Shown here piece by piece: positions 11,187-19,840 of a stretch of 64,000 bases of DNA. The stretch comes from Paracidovorax wautersii (GTDB taxonomy: Bacteria; Pseudomonadota; Gammaproteobacteria; Burkholderiales; Burkholderiaceae_C): positions 1-64,000 of the forward strand of contig WNDQ01000016.1 in assembly GCA_009912175.1 (NCBI GenBank). The letters are read 5' to 3'. The translations under genes were made by a program, and so were the position numbers. Each line of letters begins with the position of its first letter. Position 1 is the stretch's first letter. Below the pieces are notes generated by a model. That model saw only the letters and a program-made list of their open reading frames with translations. It ran no database searches and was not told the origin of the DNA.

Positions 11187-12673
11187 TGGAGCCCCTCATG
11201 CCTGCGCCCTCCAACGCGGTCCACGCCCGTCCATTCCGCCTGCGGCCCCTGGCCCTGAGCAGCACCCTGGCAGCGGCCAGCCTGCTGGCCGCCTGCAGCA
11301 GCGCACCGCCCTACGAACGCCCGGCGCTGGCCGTGCCCGACCACTACCGCGAAGCCCCGGCCGCCGGCAGCGACGCGTCGACGTGGCAGCCCGCGCAACC
11401 ACTGCCGCTGGCCGACGGCTGGTGGTCGGTGTTTGGCGATGCCACGCTCGACCGGCTGCAGCACGAAGCCACCGCCGGCAATCCGGGCATCGCGCAATCG
11501 CTGGCCAAGCTGCGCGCCGCACGTGCCGCGCTGGCCTCCAGCGACGCCGCGCGCTGGCCCACTCTGGGGCTGTCGGCCGGCCAGACGCGCAGCGCGGGCC
11601 CCTCGTCGAACAGCAGCAGCTCGGACGGCTCCAGCAGCAGCTCGCGCGCGCGCACCCAGTATTCGCTGGGCGCCACGGCCAGTTGGGAGCTCGACCTGTG
11701 GGGCCGGTTGTCGGACGCGGCCGAGTCCTCGCGCGCCAGCCTCCAGGCCAGCGTCGCCCAGACCTATTTCTCGCTGCGCGCGGCCGAGGCACAAAGCCAG
11801 TTGCTGGCGCGCACCGAAGAGGCCTACGCCCGCTCGCTGGCCCTCACGCGCAACCGGCTGGCCGCCGGTGTGGTTTCGCCCGCCGACGTGGCGCAAGCCG
11901 AATCGCAACTGCTGACCGTGCAGGCCCAGCGCAGCGAATCGGCCACCACACGCGCGCAGCTCGAACACGCATTGGCCGTGCTGACCGGCGTGGCGCCAGC
12001 GGCCTTCGCCCTGCCACCGACGGCCGAGCTGCCCTTGCCGCCCGCCGTGCCCCTCGCCCTGCCTTCACAACTGCTGCAGCGCCGCCCCGACATCGTCGCG
12101 GCCGAACGGCGCGTGGCCGCGGCCAACGCGCAGATCGGCGTGGCGCGCGCCGCCTACTTCCCGGCGTTGACCTTGTCGGCCTCGGGCGGCTACCGCAACG
12201 ACACGCTGGCCAACCTGATTTCAGCGCCCAACCTGTTCTGGTCGCTGGGCCCGTCGCTGGCGCTGTCGCTGTTCGACGGCGGCGCCCGGCGCGCAGCGGT
12301 CGAGTCCGCACGCGCCGACACCGACCAGGCCGCCGCCAGCTACCGCCAGACCGTGCTGGCCGCGCTGCAGGAAGTCGAGGACAACCTCGTCGCCAGCGCC
12401 AATCTGCGCGGCGAAGAATCGCTGCAGCGCCAGGCCGTCGACGCCGCCCGCCGCGCCCAGACCATCACCGAGAACCAATACCGCGCCGGCACCGTCGCCT
12501 ACCTCAACGTACTCAGCGCCCAAACCACCACCCTCAGCGCCGAACGCAGCCTGCTCACCGTGCGCGCCAACCGGCTCACGGCCGCCGTGGTGCTGCTGCG
12601 CAATCTGGCAGGAACCTGGGAGCCGGTGCCGGGCGAGCCGCCACCGCAGCCCGTCGCCGAAGCGGGCGGCTGA
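11186..12673 (+). CDS. RND efflux outer-membrane lipoprotein (NodT/OprM family)
   Basis: TolC-like channel that completes the MdtABC system. The ATG at 11186 overlaps the mdtC stop by one base (TGATG), which implies translational coupling; a second in-frame ATG lies at 11198. A lipoprotein signal with a 'LLAAC' lipobox is followed by the 'YERPALAVPDHYRE' start common to the family. Later family landmarks are 'WWSVFGDATLDRLQ', 'SWELDLWGRL', 'AQTYFSLRAAEAQ', 'LLQRRPDIVAAERR' and 'AGTVAYLNVLSAQTTTLSAE'. At about 495 aa it is nearly usual length. Between 'WGRLSDAAESSRAS' and 'VAQTYFSLRA' it lacks roughly 12-15 residues of the coiled-coil hairpin that homologues carry there (from memory of the family). 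This could alter channel packing. Confidence 0.9.
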   Translation: MEPLMPAPSNAVHARPFRLRPLALSSTLAAASLLAACSSAPPYERPALAVPDHYREAPAAGSDASTWQPAQPLPLADGWWSVFGDATLDRLQHEATAGNPGIAQSLAKLRAARAALASSDAARWPTLGLSAGQTRSAGPSSNSSSSDGSSSSSRARTQYSLGATASWELDLWGRLSDAAESSRASLQASVAQTYFSLRAAEAQSQLLARTEEAYARSLALTRNRLAAGVVSPADVAQAESQLLTVQAQRSESATTRAQLEHALAVLTGVAPAAFALPPTAELPLPPAVPLALPSQLLQRRPDIVAAERRVAAANAQIGVARAAYFPALTLSASGGYRNDTLANLISAPNLFWSLGPSLALSLFDGGARRAAVESARADTDQAAASYRQTVLAALQEVEDNLVASANLRGEESLQRQAVDAARRAQTITENQYRAGTVAYLNVLSAQTTTLSAERSLLTVRANRLTAAVVLLRNLAGTWEPVPGEPPPQPVAEAGG

Positions 12674-12712
12674 GATAATTCGCGCCCTGTTCCTTGTGAT
12701 CGCCACGCCGAC

Positions 12713-13222
12713 ATGTCCCTCAGCCTCATCTACGCCCAGGCCGCCAACGGCGTCATCGGGCGCGACAACGCCCTGCCCTGGCATCTACCCGAAGACCTCG
12801 CGCACTTCAAGCGCTGCACCAGCGGCCATCCGGTCGTCATGGGGCGCAAGACCTGGGATTCACTGCCGCCAGCTTTCCGGCCGTTGCCGGGGCGGCTGAA
12901 CATCGTGGTCACGCGCCAGGCCGGCTGGTTGGCCGAAGGGGCGTCCGTGGCCGGCAGCCTGGCGGCGGCGGTTGAGCTGGCGCGCGAGCATGCGGGTGCT
13001 GATGCGCAGGTGTGGGTGATCGGTGGCGCGCAGATTTACGCGGCGGCGCTGCCGCTGGCCGACCAGGTGGTGGTGACCGAGCTGGAACAGGCTTTCGAGG
13101 GCGATGCGCACGCGCCCGTGCTGGACGCGGCCTGGACTGTGGCCGAGCAGGACCCGCCCGCGGGCTGGCACACCGCGCGTAACGGCCTGCGTTACCGCTT
13201 CAGGACGCTGCGCCGCGCCTGA
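12713..13222 (+). CDS. folA: Dihydrofolate reductase
   Basis: NADPH-dependent reduction of dihydrofolate to tetrahydrofolate in the cytoplasm; trimethoprim target. At 169 aa it is full length. Typical features are 'LIYAQAANGVIGRDNALPWHLPEDL' (substrate pocket with the usual Asp in 'LPEDLAHFK'), 'VVMGRKTWDSLP' (cofactor loop), 'LPGRLNIVVTRQ' and 'VWVIGGAQIYAAALPLAD'. The gene starts 39 bases after the outer-membrane efflux gene and converges on the SCO1 gene with only 6 bases between stop codons. There is therefore no room for a conventional terminator between them. Confidence 0.97.
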   Translation: MSLSLIYAQAANGVIGRDNALPWHLPEDLAHFKRCTSGHPVVMGRKTWDSLPPAFRPLPGRLNIVVTRQAGWLAEGASVAGSLAAAVELAREHAGADAQVWVIGGAQIYAAALPLADQVVVTELEQAFEGDAHAPVLDAAWTVAEQDPPAGWHTARNGLRYRFRTLRRA

Positions 13223-13228
13223 CGGATT

Positions 13229-13891
13229 TCAGGATTCAGACAGCAGGATCTTGAGGTCATCGGCCAGCGCCTGGGCGCCGCTGCCGTAGCGCGTGAACAG
13301 GCGCAGCCGGCCGTTCGTGTCGTAGATGAAGCTGCCGGCCGTGTGGTCCATGGTGTAGGTCTCGGGCGTGCTGCCGGGGACCTTTTTGTAATAGACCTTG
13401 TAGGCCTTGGCGACCTCGGCCAGTTCTTCGAGCGTGGGGCGGAAGGCCACGAAGCTCGGGTCGAAGTTGCCGACGTAGGCCTGCAGGATCTCGGGCGTGT
13501 CGCGTTCGGGGTCGACGCTCACGAACACGCCCTGCAGTTTGTCGCCATCGGCGCCCAGCAGTTGCTTGACCTCGGCCAGTTCGGCCAGCGTGGTCGGGCA
13601 CACGTCCGGGCACTGGGTGAAGCCGAAGAACACCACGACGAGCTTGCCCTTGAAGTCGGCCAGGCTGCGGCGCTGGCCGCTGGCGTCAGTGAGCGTGAAG
13701 CCCTGCGCGTAGCTGGCGCCCGTCACATCGACCGCCTTGAAGTCGGGCTTGGTGAGCTTGCAGCCCGCCAGCAGCGCTGCGCCCACGATGCCCGCCAGGC
13801 CCAGCGCCATCCCGCGCAAGCCGGCGCGGCGCGAGAACGGCACGGACTCGGTGCCGATTGCGGTCTGCTCGGAAATCGTCGGGCGATGCAT
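13229..13891 (-). CDS. SCO1/SenC-family copper chaperone for cytochrome c oxidase
   Basis: Periplasmic membrane-tethered thioredoxin-fold protein that delivers copper to the CuA site of cytochrome oxidase. The copper/redox motif CxxxC is 'CPDVC' in 'GFTQCPDVCPTTLAEL', and the distal His is in 'YTMDHTAGSFI'. The start was set at the ATG at 13891, giving 220 aa, because a GAGGAG Shine-Dalgarno sits just before it. The ORF stays open further upstream into ctaB sequence, without homology. The N-terminus has a lipoprotein-like signal ('GIVGAALLAGC'). It is the third gene of a ctaA-ctaB-SCO run, all co-directional, which makes haem A and copper supply one transcription unit. Confidence 0.92.
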   Translation of the reverse strand: MHRPTISEQTAIGTESVPFSRRAGLRGMALGLAGIVGAALLAGCKLTKPDFKAVDVTGASYAQGFTLTDASGQRRSLADFKGKLVVVFFGFTQCPDVCPTTLAELAEVKQLLGADGDKLQGVFVSVDPERDTPEILQAYVGNFDPSFVAFRPTLEELAEVAKAYKVYYKKVPGSTPETYTMDHTAGSFIYDTNGRLRLFTRYGSGAQALADDLKILLSES

Positions 13892-13938
13892 GCGGGGCTC
13901 CTCTTCAAACAACAAACGGGGGCGGCTCGAAAATGGAC

Positions 13939-14835
13939 TCAGAACAGGTAATGGTCCAGCAGCAGCGCGGCGAACAGCACGCTCAGGTGCACCAGCGAGA
14001 ACCGGAAGGTCTTGCGCGCCAGCGCCTCTGAATACGCGCCCCACAGCGCCCAGGCGTAGGCAAAGAAGCCCGCGCTGAGCACCACGGCGGCGGCCAGGTA
14101 GAGCCACGAGCTCATGCCGTAGGCAAAGGGCAGCAGGCAGGCGGCGAACAGCAGCACGGTGTAGAGCAGGATCTGCAGCCGCGTGAAACGGTTGCCGTGC
14201 GTGACCGGCAGCATAGGCAGGCCGGCCTTGCGATAGTCCTCGACGCGGTAGAGCGACAGCGCCCAGAAGTGCGGCGGCGTCCACACAAAGATGATGAGGA
14301 ACAGCAGCAGCGCCTCGGGGCCCACGTGGTTGGTCAGCGCCGCCCAGCCCAGCACCGGCGGCATGGCGCCCGAGGCGCCGCCGATCACGATGTTCTGCGG
14401 CGTCAGCGGCTTGAGCACCAGCGTGTAGATGACGGCATAGCCCACGAAGGTGGCAAACGTCAGCCACATGGTCAGCGGGTTGACCCACCAGTACAGGATC
14501 ATCGAACCGATGCCGCACAGCACGGCCGAAAAGCCCAGCGCCTGCCAGTCGCTGAGCTCGCCGCGCGCGGTCGGGCGCCAGGCGGTGCGCTTCATGTTGG
14601 CGTCGATGGTTTTTTCGACCAGGCAGTTGAAGGCGGCGGCGGCGCCCGCCACCAGCCAGATGCCCAGGCAGGCAATCACCATGCGCTGCAGCTCGGCCAG
14701 TGTGGGCAGGCCGGGCACGGCCAGCACCATGCCGATGAAGGCGCAGAAGACGATGAGCTGCAGCACCTTGGGCTTGGTCAGCGCGTAGTACTGCTGCCAG
14801 CGGCTCATGTCGGTCAAGGTCTTGGTGGGGTTCAT
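13939..14835 (-). CDS. ctaB: Protohaem IX farnesyltransferase (haem O synthase)
   Basis: UbiA-family membrane prenyltransferase that adds a farnesyl group to haem B, giving haem O for terminal oxidases. Start at 14835: GGAGG precedes the ATG and the product is 298 aa, the normal size. The characteristic motif is present as '[21 protein letters not shown]' (family NxxxDxxxD region with N and D residues). A second loop motif is '[20 protein letters not shown]', and about eight or nine hydrophobic segments are visible. It overlaps the upstream ctaA stop as ATGA, so translation is coupled, and is followed by the SCO gene after 47 bases. Confidence 0.95.
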   Translation of the reverse strand: MNPTKTLTDMSRWQQYYALTKPKVLQLIVFCAFIGMVLAVPGLPTLAELQRMVIACLGIWLVAGAAAAFNCLVEKTIDANMKRTAWRPTARGELSDWQALGFSAVLCGIGSMILYWWVNPLTMWLTFATFVGYAVIYTLVLKPLTPQNIVIGGASGAMPPVLGWAALTNHVGPEALLLFLIIFVWTPPHFWALSLYRVEDYRKAGLPMLPVTHGNRFTRLQILLYTVLLFAACLLPFAYGMSSWLYLAAAVVLSAGFFAYAWALWGAYSEALARKTFRFSLVHLSVLFAALLLDHYLF

Positions 14836-15962
14836 GTAGAAAGTCCTCCGCGAACGCGGGCGGGGCGCGAGCCGCAGATCATGCCCGTGAGCACGATGGT
14901 CAGGCCCGCGGCGCCGGCCGTGTGCAGCGCGGCCGCCAGCAGCGGCCAGTCGAGCACGACGTTGCTCACGCCGGTGACCACCTGCAGCGCCAGCAGCGCG
15001 GCCAGCGCGCGCGCATGGCCGGCCAGGCCGGGCGTGCGCCAGGTGCGCCACGCCAGCGCGGCCAGCAGCGCAGCGGCCAGGTAGGCGAACAGGCGGTGCG
15101 AGTAGTGAATGGCGGTCAGCGCCTCGAAGCCGATGTAGTTGCCGTCGTGCGTCATGCCCAGCTCGCGCCACAGGCGAAAGCCCTGCGCGAAGTCCATGCT
15201 GGGCCACCAGCTGCCGTGGCACATCGGGAAATCCGTGCAGGCCAGCACGGCGTAATTGGTGCTGACCCAGCCGCCCAGCGCGATCTGCAGGGCCAGCGCG
15301 GCCGCGCCCGCCCACAGCAAGGCGCGCGTGGCCGGCGCCAGGCCCACGGGTTTTGCGCCGTCGTGCGCCTGCGCAAAACGCGCGGCCTGCACACGCAGCA
15401 GCACCAGCAGCACCAGGCCGCCGATCAGGTGAGCGGTGACGATCAGCGGGAACAGCTTCATGGTGACGGTCAGCGCGCCAAAAGCGCCCTGCAGCAGCAC
15501 CCAGAACAACGTGAACGTGGGCCACCAGGGCGACACGCCGGTGCGGCGGCGCTCCAGCCAGCCGCCGATGGTCATGGTCAGGATCAGCACGCCCACGCCG
15601 GTGGCCAGGTAGCGGTGGACCATCTCGATCCAGGCCTTGCTGTGCGTGACCGGCCCCTCGGGCAGGGCCGCCTGCGCGGCGCTGATGTGGTGCACCGCGC
15701 CGACCGGGCTGCCAAAGCCGTAGCAGCCCGGCCAGTCCGGGCAGCCCAGGCCCGAGTCGGTCAGGCGCGTGAAGGCGCCGAAGACGACCAGGTCGAAGGT
15801 CAGGAACAGCGTCATGAGCGTGAGCAGCCTCAGGCGGCGCGCCGGCAGGGCTTGGCGGTTGCGCAGCCAGATCCAGGCCAGCGGCCCGACGGCCACGATG
15901 ATGCCCATCAGCATCACACGCAGCACGGGCGCCCAGTTGTAGAGGTCTTGCACGTCGTTCAT
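14832..15962 (-). CDS. ctaA: Haem A synthase (COX15/CtaA)
   Basis: Membrane monooxygenase that converts haem O to haem A for aa3-type oxidases. The 376 aa product has about eight TM segments. The exposed Cys-containing loop is '[19 protein letters not shown]', and His ligands lie in '[12 protein letters not shown]', '[10 protein letters not shown]', '[15 protein letters not shown]' and '[10 protein letters not shown]'. The Met at 15962 ('[16 protein letters not shown]') was chosen over the ORF's earlier codon. It heads the ctaA-ctaB-SCO transcription unit. Its 5' side is a 334-base gene-free stretch with an AT-rich island that probably holds the promoter. Confidence 0.95.
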   Translation of the reverse strand: MNDVQDLYNWAPVLRVMLMGIIVAVGPLAWIWLRNRQALPARRLRLLTLMTLFLTFDLVVFGAFTRLTDSGLGCPDWPGCYGFGSPVGAVHHISAAQAALPEGPVTHSKAWIEMVHRYLATGVGVLILTMTIGGWLERRRTGVSPWWPTFTLFWVLLQGAFGALTVTMKLFPLIVTAHLIGGLVLLVLLRVQAARFAQAHDGAKPVGLAPATRALLWAGAAALALQIALGGWVSTNYAVLACTDFPMCHGSWWPSMDFAQGFRLWRELGMTHDGNYIGFEALTAIHYSHRLFAYLAAALLAALAWRTWRTPGLAGHARALAALLALQVVTGVSNVVLDWPLLAAALHTAGAAGLTIVLTGMICGSRPARVRGGLST

Positions 15963-16296
15963 CGAAAGGCCGGCGAAAAAATCCCGCCGCAAGTGCACAA
16001 GACGCAATGCGAGGCAGGCGGACAGGTCGGTGTGGCAGGCGGCTGGCTCGTGGCGGGCATGGCCCGCCGCCGCCGCGCCCTCGCGATCCCGCCGCGAAGC
16101 GCCAACCCGCTATTTTGCCGGAACCGCTTCAGGACAGCACGCGGGTGGCGGCAACGGCCCCGCGTGCGCAGCGAATGCCACCCAAGAATGGGGCATCGAT
16201 TCCTTTGAAATTAATGACTTATAAAAATCATTGATTTCAAAAATCACAAAAATTCAAGAAAAATCCGACAACCGGGCACGGGCAAACGCCCGCCCT
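15963..16296. other. Gene-free stretch between the COX2-like gene and ctaA
   Basis: No ORF here has recognisable similarity; short frames such as 16007-16234 are Arg-rich GC shadows. The half next to ctaA is GC-rich with a small hairpin (ggcgggc-atg-gcccgcc, 16052-16068). The half next to the COX2-like stop is an abrupt AT-rich island (about 16195-16265) holding a long inverted repeat. It probably carries the ctaA promoter. It could also be a scar, because many relatives keep cytochrome oxidase genes at this spot (from memory). Confidence 0.6.
16204..16241. repeat. AT-rich inverted repeat, 14-bp arms
   Basis: Arms TTTGAAATTAATGA and TCATTGATTTCAAA differ at one pair and flank a 10-base A/T loop (cttataaaaa). 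In a 70% GC background this is a strong local anomaly. It could be a transcription-factor operator for the ctaA promoter, a hairpin in the ctaA leader, or the edge of a past insertion. It has no flanking U-run typical of an intrinsic terminator directly after the stem on either strand. Confidence 0.6.
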
Positions 16297-16602
16297 TCAT
16301 TCGGTCAGCAGTCGGAACACGGGCCAGGCCGCGCCGGCCACGATGAGGATGGGGATGAGCGTCCAGCACAGCTCGACCCAGCCCGGCTCGCCCATCGATT
16401 CGCCCCGGCGCTTGACCTGCCGGCGATGGCGCCAGATGGCCAGCAGCATGGCCACGAACACGGCCACGAACAGCGCCGCGCACAGCCACAGCAGACCCGG
16501 ATGGGCCGCGCCCGCCGTCCCGGCCTGGGCGTGCGCCGATCCTGCCAGCAGCGCAGCGCAGGCAGGCAAGACCGAGGGAAGAAGGCGCGAACGAATGGCC
16601 AT
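16297..16602 (-). CDS. Orphan cytochrome oxidase subunit II transmembrane-domain protein
   Basis: A 101-aa protein (ATG at 16602; a TTG at 16653 is also possible) with a signal peptide ('LLPSVLPACAALLAGSAHAQ') and two TM segments. The sequence 'ALFVAVFVAMLLAIWRHRR' then 'EPGWVELCWTLIPILIVAGA' follows the pattern of the COX2 membrane domain ('...VFVAVF..M...I..HR' and '..EI.WT.IPF.I.....WP'). It stops after TM2 at 'WPVFRLLTE', with no CuA domain. It sits between bioC and ctaA, where relatives often keep the coxB-led oxidase operon (from memory). It could be a remnant of coxB or a genuine small oxidase-assembly protein. No TM lesion is visible, so it may be functional. Confidence 0.65.
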   Translation of the reverse strand: MAIRSRLLPSVLPACAALLAGSAHAQAGTAGAAHPGLLWLCAALFVAVFVAMLLAIWRHRRQVKRRGESMGEPGWVELCWTLIPILIVAGAAWPVFRLLTE

Positions 16603-16649
16603 GGGAAGAAAAATCAAAGGCCCGGATTGTAGGCGGTCGACATCGTGCC

Positions 16650-17582
16650 TCAAGGCCGCACGGGCTTCTTGCCCGAGCGCAGCAGGCTGCGCATGTCGTC
16701 CAGCGCGATCCGGCTGTCGCTGGCCACGGGCATGCGCGGCGGCGCCTTGAAGGCGTGGCCGTAGATCACCTCGAAGGTCAGCGCCAGCCGGCCGTCGGAT
16801 TCGGGCGTGGCCAGTTGCTCGCCGATGGCGTCTTCAAGCCGTGCACGCCAGCCCCGGCCGCGCAGCGCGGGGAAACGCCCCGGGTGCAGATTGCGCCCCA
16901 GTTCGCGCAGTTCCTGCAGCAGGCGCGCCGGGCTGTCGTAGGTCAGCACGATGCGCTCCATGTCCATCACCGGCTCGGCAAAGCCTGCCTGCACCAGCAT
17001 GTCGCCCCAGTCGTGCATGTCGGTGAATTCATGCCCCGCCACGGGCCAGCCCAGGCGCTGGTAGAGCGCGCGCAGTTCGCGCACGGTGTCCGGCCCCAGA
17101 CAGGAAAACATCAGGAAACCGTCGGCCACCAGGCTGTCGCACCACTGGCGCATCAGGCGCTGCGGCTGGCCGGCGGCATGCAGCTGCATGTTGGACCAGA
17201 CCATGTCGACCTGCAGCCCCTGCCCATCGGCCGACCAGGCCGGCGGATCGCCACCGGCGCGGCGCAGGCGCTGCCACCAGGGCTGGCGCGGCGCCAGTGC
17301 GGCCAACGCGGCCTCGGCGTGGGCGGCGCCCGGCTCGACCAGGTGCACGCGGGCCTCGGGGTAACGCTCGGCCACTTCGGCGTGCGTGCGCAGCCCACCG
17401 CGCAAGGGCGACCAGTTGGCCCAGGCCGCGGGCTGGCGCTTGATCCACTGCAGCCGCGCCTGCATACGCTGGCCGACCTCCTCGTGCAGCCAGGGCGAGA
17501 GCGCCGGCGCGTGCAGGCGCCAGCGTTCGGCGGCGCGGGCATCGATGGTGGGTGGCGCGGGTAAATCGTTCGAATCGGTCAT
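16650..17582 (-). CDS. bioC: BioC-like malonyl-ACP O-methyltransferase / class I SAM methyltransferase
   Basis: The 310-aa protein starts with 'MTDSNDLPAPPTIDARAAERW' at 17582, followed by a Rossmann methyltransferase region: 'EARVHLVEPGAAHAEAAL' (motif I/II area) and 'QVDMVWSNMQLHAAGQPQRLM' (the 'D.V.SN..LHW' BioC hallmark with partner helix). After these come 'ADGFLMFSCLGPDTVRELR' and 'HDWGDMLVQAGFAEPVMDME'. BioC methylates malonyl-ACP to start pimelate synthesis for biotin. The usual glycine-rich 'D.GCGTG' loop before the first motif is not clear; the region reads 'WSPLRGGLRTHAEVAERYPE'. Activity may therefore be degenerate, or the family is a divergent BioC group. It is divergent from comF with 49 bases between starts. 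Confidence 0.65.
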   Translation of the reverse strand: MTDSNDLPAPPTIDARAAERWRLHAPALSPWLHEEVGQRMQARLQWIKRQPAAWANWSPLRGGLRTHAEVAERYPEARVHLVEPGAAHAEAALAALAPRQPWWQRLRRAGGDPPAWSADGQGLQVDMVWSNMQLHAAGQPQRLMRQWCDSLVADGFLMFSCLGPDTVRELRALYQRLGWPVAGHEFTDMHDWGDMLVQAGFAEPVMDMERIVLTYDSPARLLQELRELGRNLHPGRFPALRGRGWRARLEDAIGEQLATPESDGRLALTFEVIYGHAFKAPPRMPVASDSRIALDDMRSLLRSGKKPVRP

Positions 17583-17631
17583 GGGGCCAGCCAGTATATT
17601 GAGCCGACAAAAACCGAGCCGGAGGGAGGCC

Positions 17632-18405
17632 ATGCAACCCAATACGCACCCAGATGCGCGTCAGGACACGCGCGCCACCACGCCCGCGACCACCCTGCGG
17701 TGGGCCAGCCGTGCGCTGACCCGCCTTTGGCCCGCGCGCTGCCGCATCTGCCAGAGCTGGCCCTGCCAGACGCTGTGCGACCCCTGCGTGGCCACATTCG
17801 GCCAGGCCCCTGCACGCTGCCCGCGCTGCGCCGAACGGCTGCCCGCCGCGGCGCCAGTCAGCCTGTGCACCGACTGTCGCCAGCAGCCACCGCCGCAGGC
17901 CTGGACCCTGGCCTGGGGCGACTACGGCTACCCCTGGTCCTTTCTGCTGGGCCGCCTGAAATTCGGCGACGACGTGGGTCTGGCGCGCGCCCTGGGCCGG
18001 CTGCTGGCGCAGACCCCGGGCCTGGCCGCGCGGCTCGATGCCGTGGACCTCATCGTCGCCCTGCCCCTGTCGCCCCAGCGCCTGGCCCGGCGTGGCTACA
18101 ACCAGTCGCAGCTGTTGGCGGCCGCATTGGCCGCCCACCTGCCGCCTGCGCACCGCCGCAAGCTGCGGCCCGGCCTGCTCGACAAGCCGCGCCACACACC
18201 CGCCCAGCACGAACTGCCGCGCGCGCAGCGCCTGGCCAATGTGCGCCACGCTTACCGTGTACGAGACGCGCAAGCCGTCGACGGCCGCCGCGTGCTGCTG
18301 GTCGACGATGTCATGACCACGGGCGCCACCCTGCAGTCGGCCGCCCGCACCCTGCTGGCGGCCGGCGCGCGCGAAGTGGGGGCGCTGGTGCTGGCGCGGG
18401 CGTGA
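17632..18405 (+). CDS. comF: ComF-family phosphoribosyltransferase (competence protein F-like)
   Basis: Putative double-zinc phosphoribosyltransferase linked to DNA uptake and recombination. The GGAGGGAGG Shine-Dalgarno before the ATG at 17632 fixes the start; the longer ORF is not needed. The N-terminal Cys-rich zinc finger is 'CRICQSWPCQTLCDPC' plus 'CPRCAERL' and 'LCTDCRQ'. The PRPP-binding motif is 'RVLLVDDVMTTGATLQSAAR', and 'LARRGYNQSQLLA' is the conserved ComF segment. At 257 aa it has the usual length. The gene is divergent from bioC. Confidence 0.92.
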   Translation: MQPNTHPDARQDTRATTPATTLRWASRALTRLWPARCRICQSWPCQTLCDPCVATFGQAPARCPRCAERLPAAAPVSLCTDCRQQPPPQAWTLAWGDYGYPWSFLLGRLKFGDDVGLARALGRLLAQTPGLAARLDAVDLIVALPLSPQRLARRGYNQSQLLAAALAAHLPPAHRRKLRPGLLDKPRHTPAQHELPRAQRLANVRHAYRVRDAQAVDGRRVLLVDDVMTTGATLQSAARTLLAAGAREVGALVLARA

Positions 18406-18486
18406 GCCGCCATGGCTCTGCGTCTGCCATCGGCAACAGCCATGTGCACCGGGAAACGGTTGCCAAGGAGCCAGCCTGCAGCCGCT

Positions 18487-19770
18487 TTACGCGTAGCGGC
18501 CCGGCACCTTTTCTTGCTGCCCGGTCTTGACTGATGGGGGGCTCATCAGCTCGGACCGCTTCCTCAGAACGGCCATCAAGCCGCAGGCCACCAGAAGACC
18601 GACCAAGGAGGCCATCAGAAACGGCGCATAGCCACCGGTGAGGCGATAAGCCTGACCCATCAAGAATGGCCCCAGACCCGAACCCAGCATGAAGATCGCG
18701 AAAAAGTAACCGTAGATTTCGCCGAAGGCCCTCTGGCCGAAGTAGCGGGACTGCATGAATGCGATCAGGTCCACCTCGGCGCCCAAGCCCAGACCGACCA
18801 GAACCGCCGCGGCAAGCCCGAGATGGGCGCTGCCATCCACCAGCAGCAGTGCCACCCCGATCAGCGGCAGGCAGAAAAACAGAATGGCCACATAAGGCGC
18901 CGGGTAGCGGCCCAGCATCCATCCGGCAAAGATCCGACCAACCAGCAAAGACAGACCGGCAACACTGATCGCCACGGCAGCCGACCCCGGCGACACGCCC
19001 CGGTCCACCAGCAGCGGCACGATGTGGGCGATGACGCCAGAGACCGCCAGCGCCACCAGGAAAAATGAGCCGGCCATGACCCAGAAGACACTGCTGCTGC
19101 GCGCCTGTCTGGCAGACCAGCCCTGCAAGACCGGGGAGCCCGCAGGGTTGCCCAGGACCTGTGGCCTCCCACCCGCCGTTGCCCGAGGCGCAACCAGTAT
19201 CGTCAAGGCCGGCAAAGCGAGCAGGACCGTGATCAGACCGAGCCCGACATAGGTGCCCCGCCAGCCGAACTGGCTGAGCAGCGCGCTGGCAACCATGGGC
19301 ATGAGCATGGTCCCGATCCCGACGCCGGCCGTCGCTACGCCCAGCGCCAGGCCGCGCCTGCGGTCAAATGCGACCGCGATCGCCTTGCTGTAAGGCAGCG
19401 GCGTCTGTCCGGCCGCGAACACGCCACAAATGCCGTACAGCAGGATCAACAGGGTCACCGACTGGGCCAGCCACCCGCAGGCGGCCATGAGCAGCGCGAA
19501 CGCCAGGATGCAGACGATGCCGATGCGACGCACCCCATGCCGGTCCATCAAGCGGCCGATCCACGGCGTGGCCAGCCCCGTGGTGACCAGCCCGACCATC
19601 AGCGCGGTCGAAACCGTGCCGCGATCGGTGCCGAAGGCCTGGCTCAAGGGAATGATCAGGACGCCGAACGTGAACTGCATGACAGGGCCGTTTCCGACGA
19701 TCAGCGCCAGCAGCGCGCCGATGGCAATTCGCCAGGGAACGGGACTTTGGACTTGCGATGGGGTGTTCAT
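18487..19770 (-). CDS. MFS transporter, monocarboxylate/OFA-like
   Basis: The 427 aa protein has about twelve hydrophobic segments. The loop 2-3 signature appears as 'GRLMDRHGVRRIGIV' after 'TPWI' and again in the second half as 'GRIFAGWMLGRYPAP'. The overall pattern is like MCT/OFA-type carboxylate carriers widespread in Burkholderiales. It is the promoter-distal gene of a minus-strand catabolic run (SDR, ligase, amidohydrolase, thiolase, ECH), so it probably imports the acid that the ligase activates. That substrate is inference. The spacing to the ECH gene is 70 bases. Confidence 0.85.
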   Translation of the reverse strand: MNTPSQVQSPVPWRIAIGALLALIVGNGPVMQFTFGVLIIPLSQAFGTDRGTVSTALMVGLVTTGLATPWIGRLMDRHGVRRIGIVCILAFALLMAACGWLAQSVTLLILLYGICGVFAAGQTPLPYSKAIAVAFDRRRGLALGVATAGVGIGTMLMPMVASALLSQFGWRGTYVGLGLITVLLALPALTILVAPRATAGGRPQVLGNPAGSPVLQGWSARQARSSSVFWVMAGSFFLVALAVSGVIAHIVPLLVDRGVSPGSAAVAISVAGLSLLVGRIFAGWMLGRYPAPYVAILFFCLPLIGVALLLVDGSAHLGLAAAVLVGLGLGAEVDLIAFMQSRYFGQRAFGEIYGYFFAIFMLGSGLGPFLMGQAYRLTGGYAPFLMASLVGLLVACGLMAVLRKRSELMSPPSVKTGQQEKVPGRYA

Positions 19771-19840
19771 GAGTGTCTCCGGGTTATCGAGATCGGGATT
19801 CCGTCTCTTTCGTTCTTGAATGGGCTGGCCCGCCCTGGGG

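Noticed and set aside
16007-16234. Small plus-strand gene in the ctaA upstream gap
   Set aside because: Arg/Pro-rich composition, no ribosome site and no recognisable motif; treated as noncoding.
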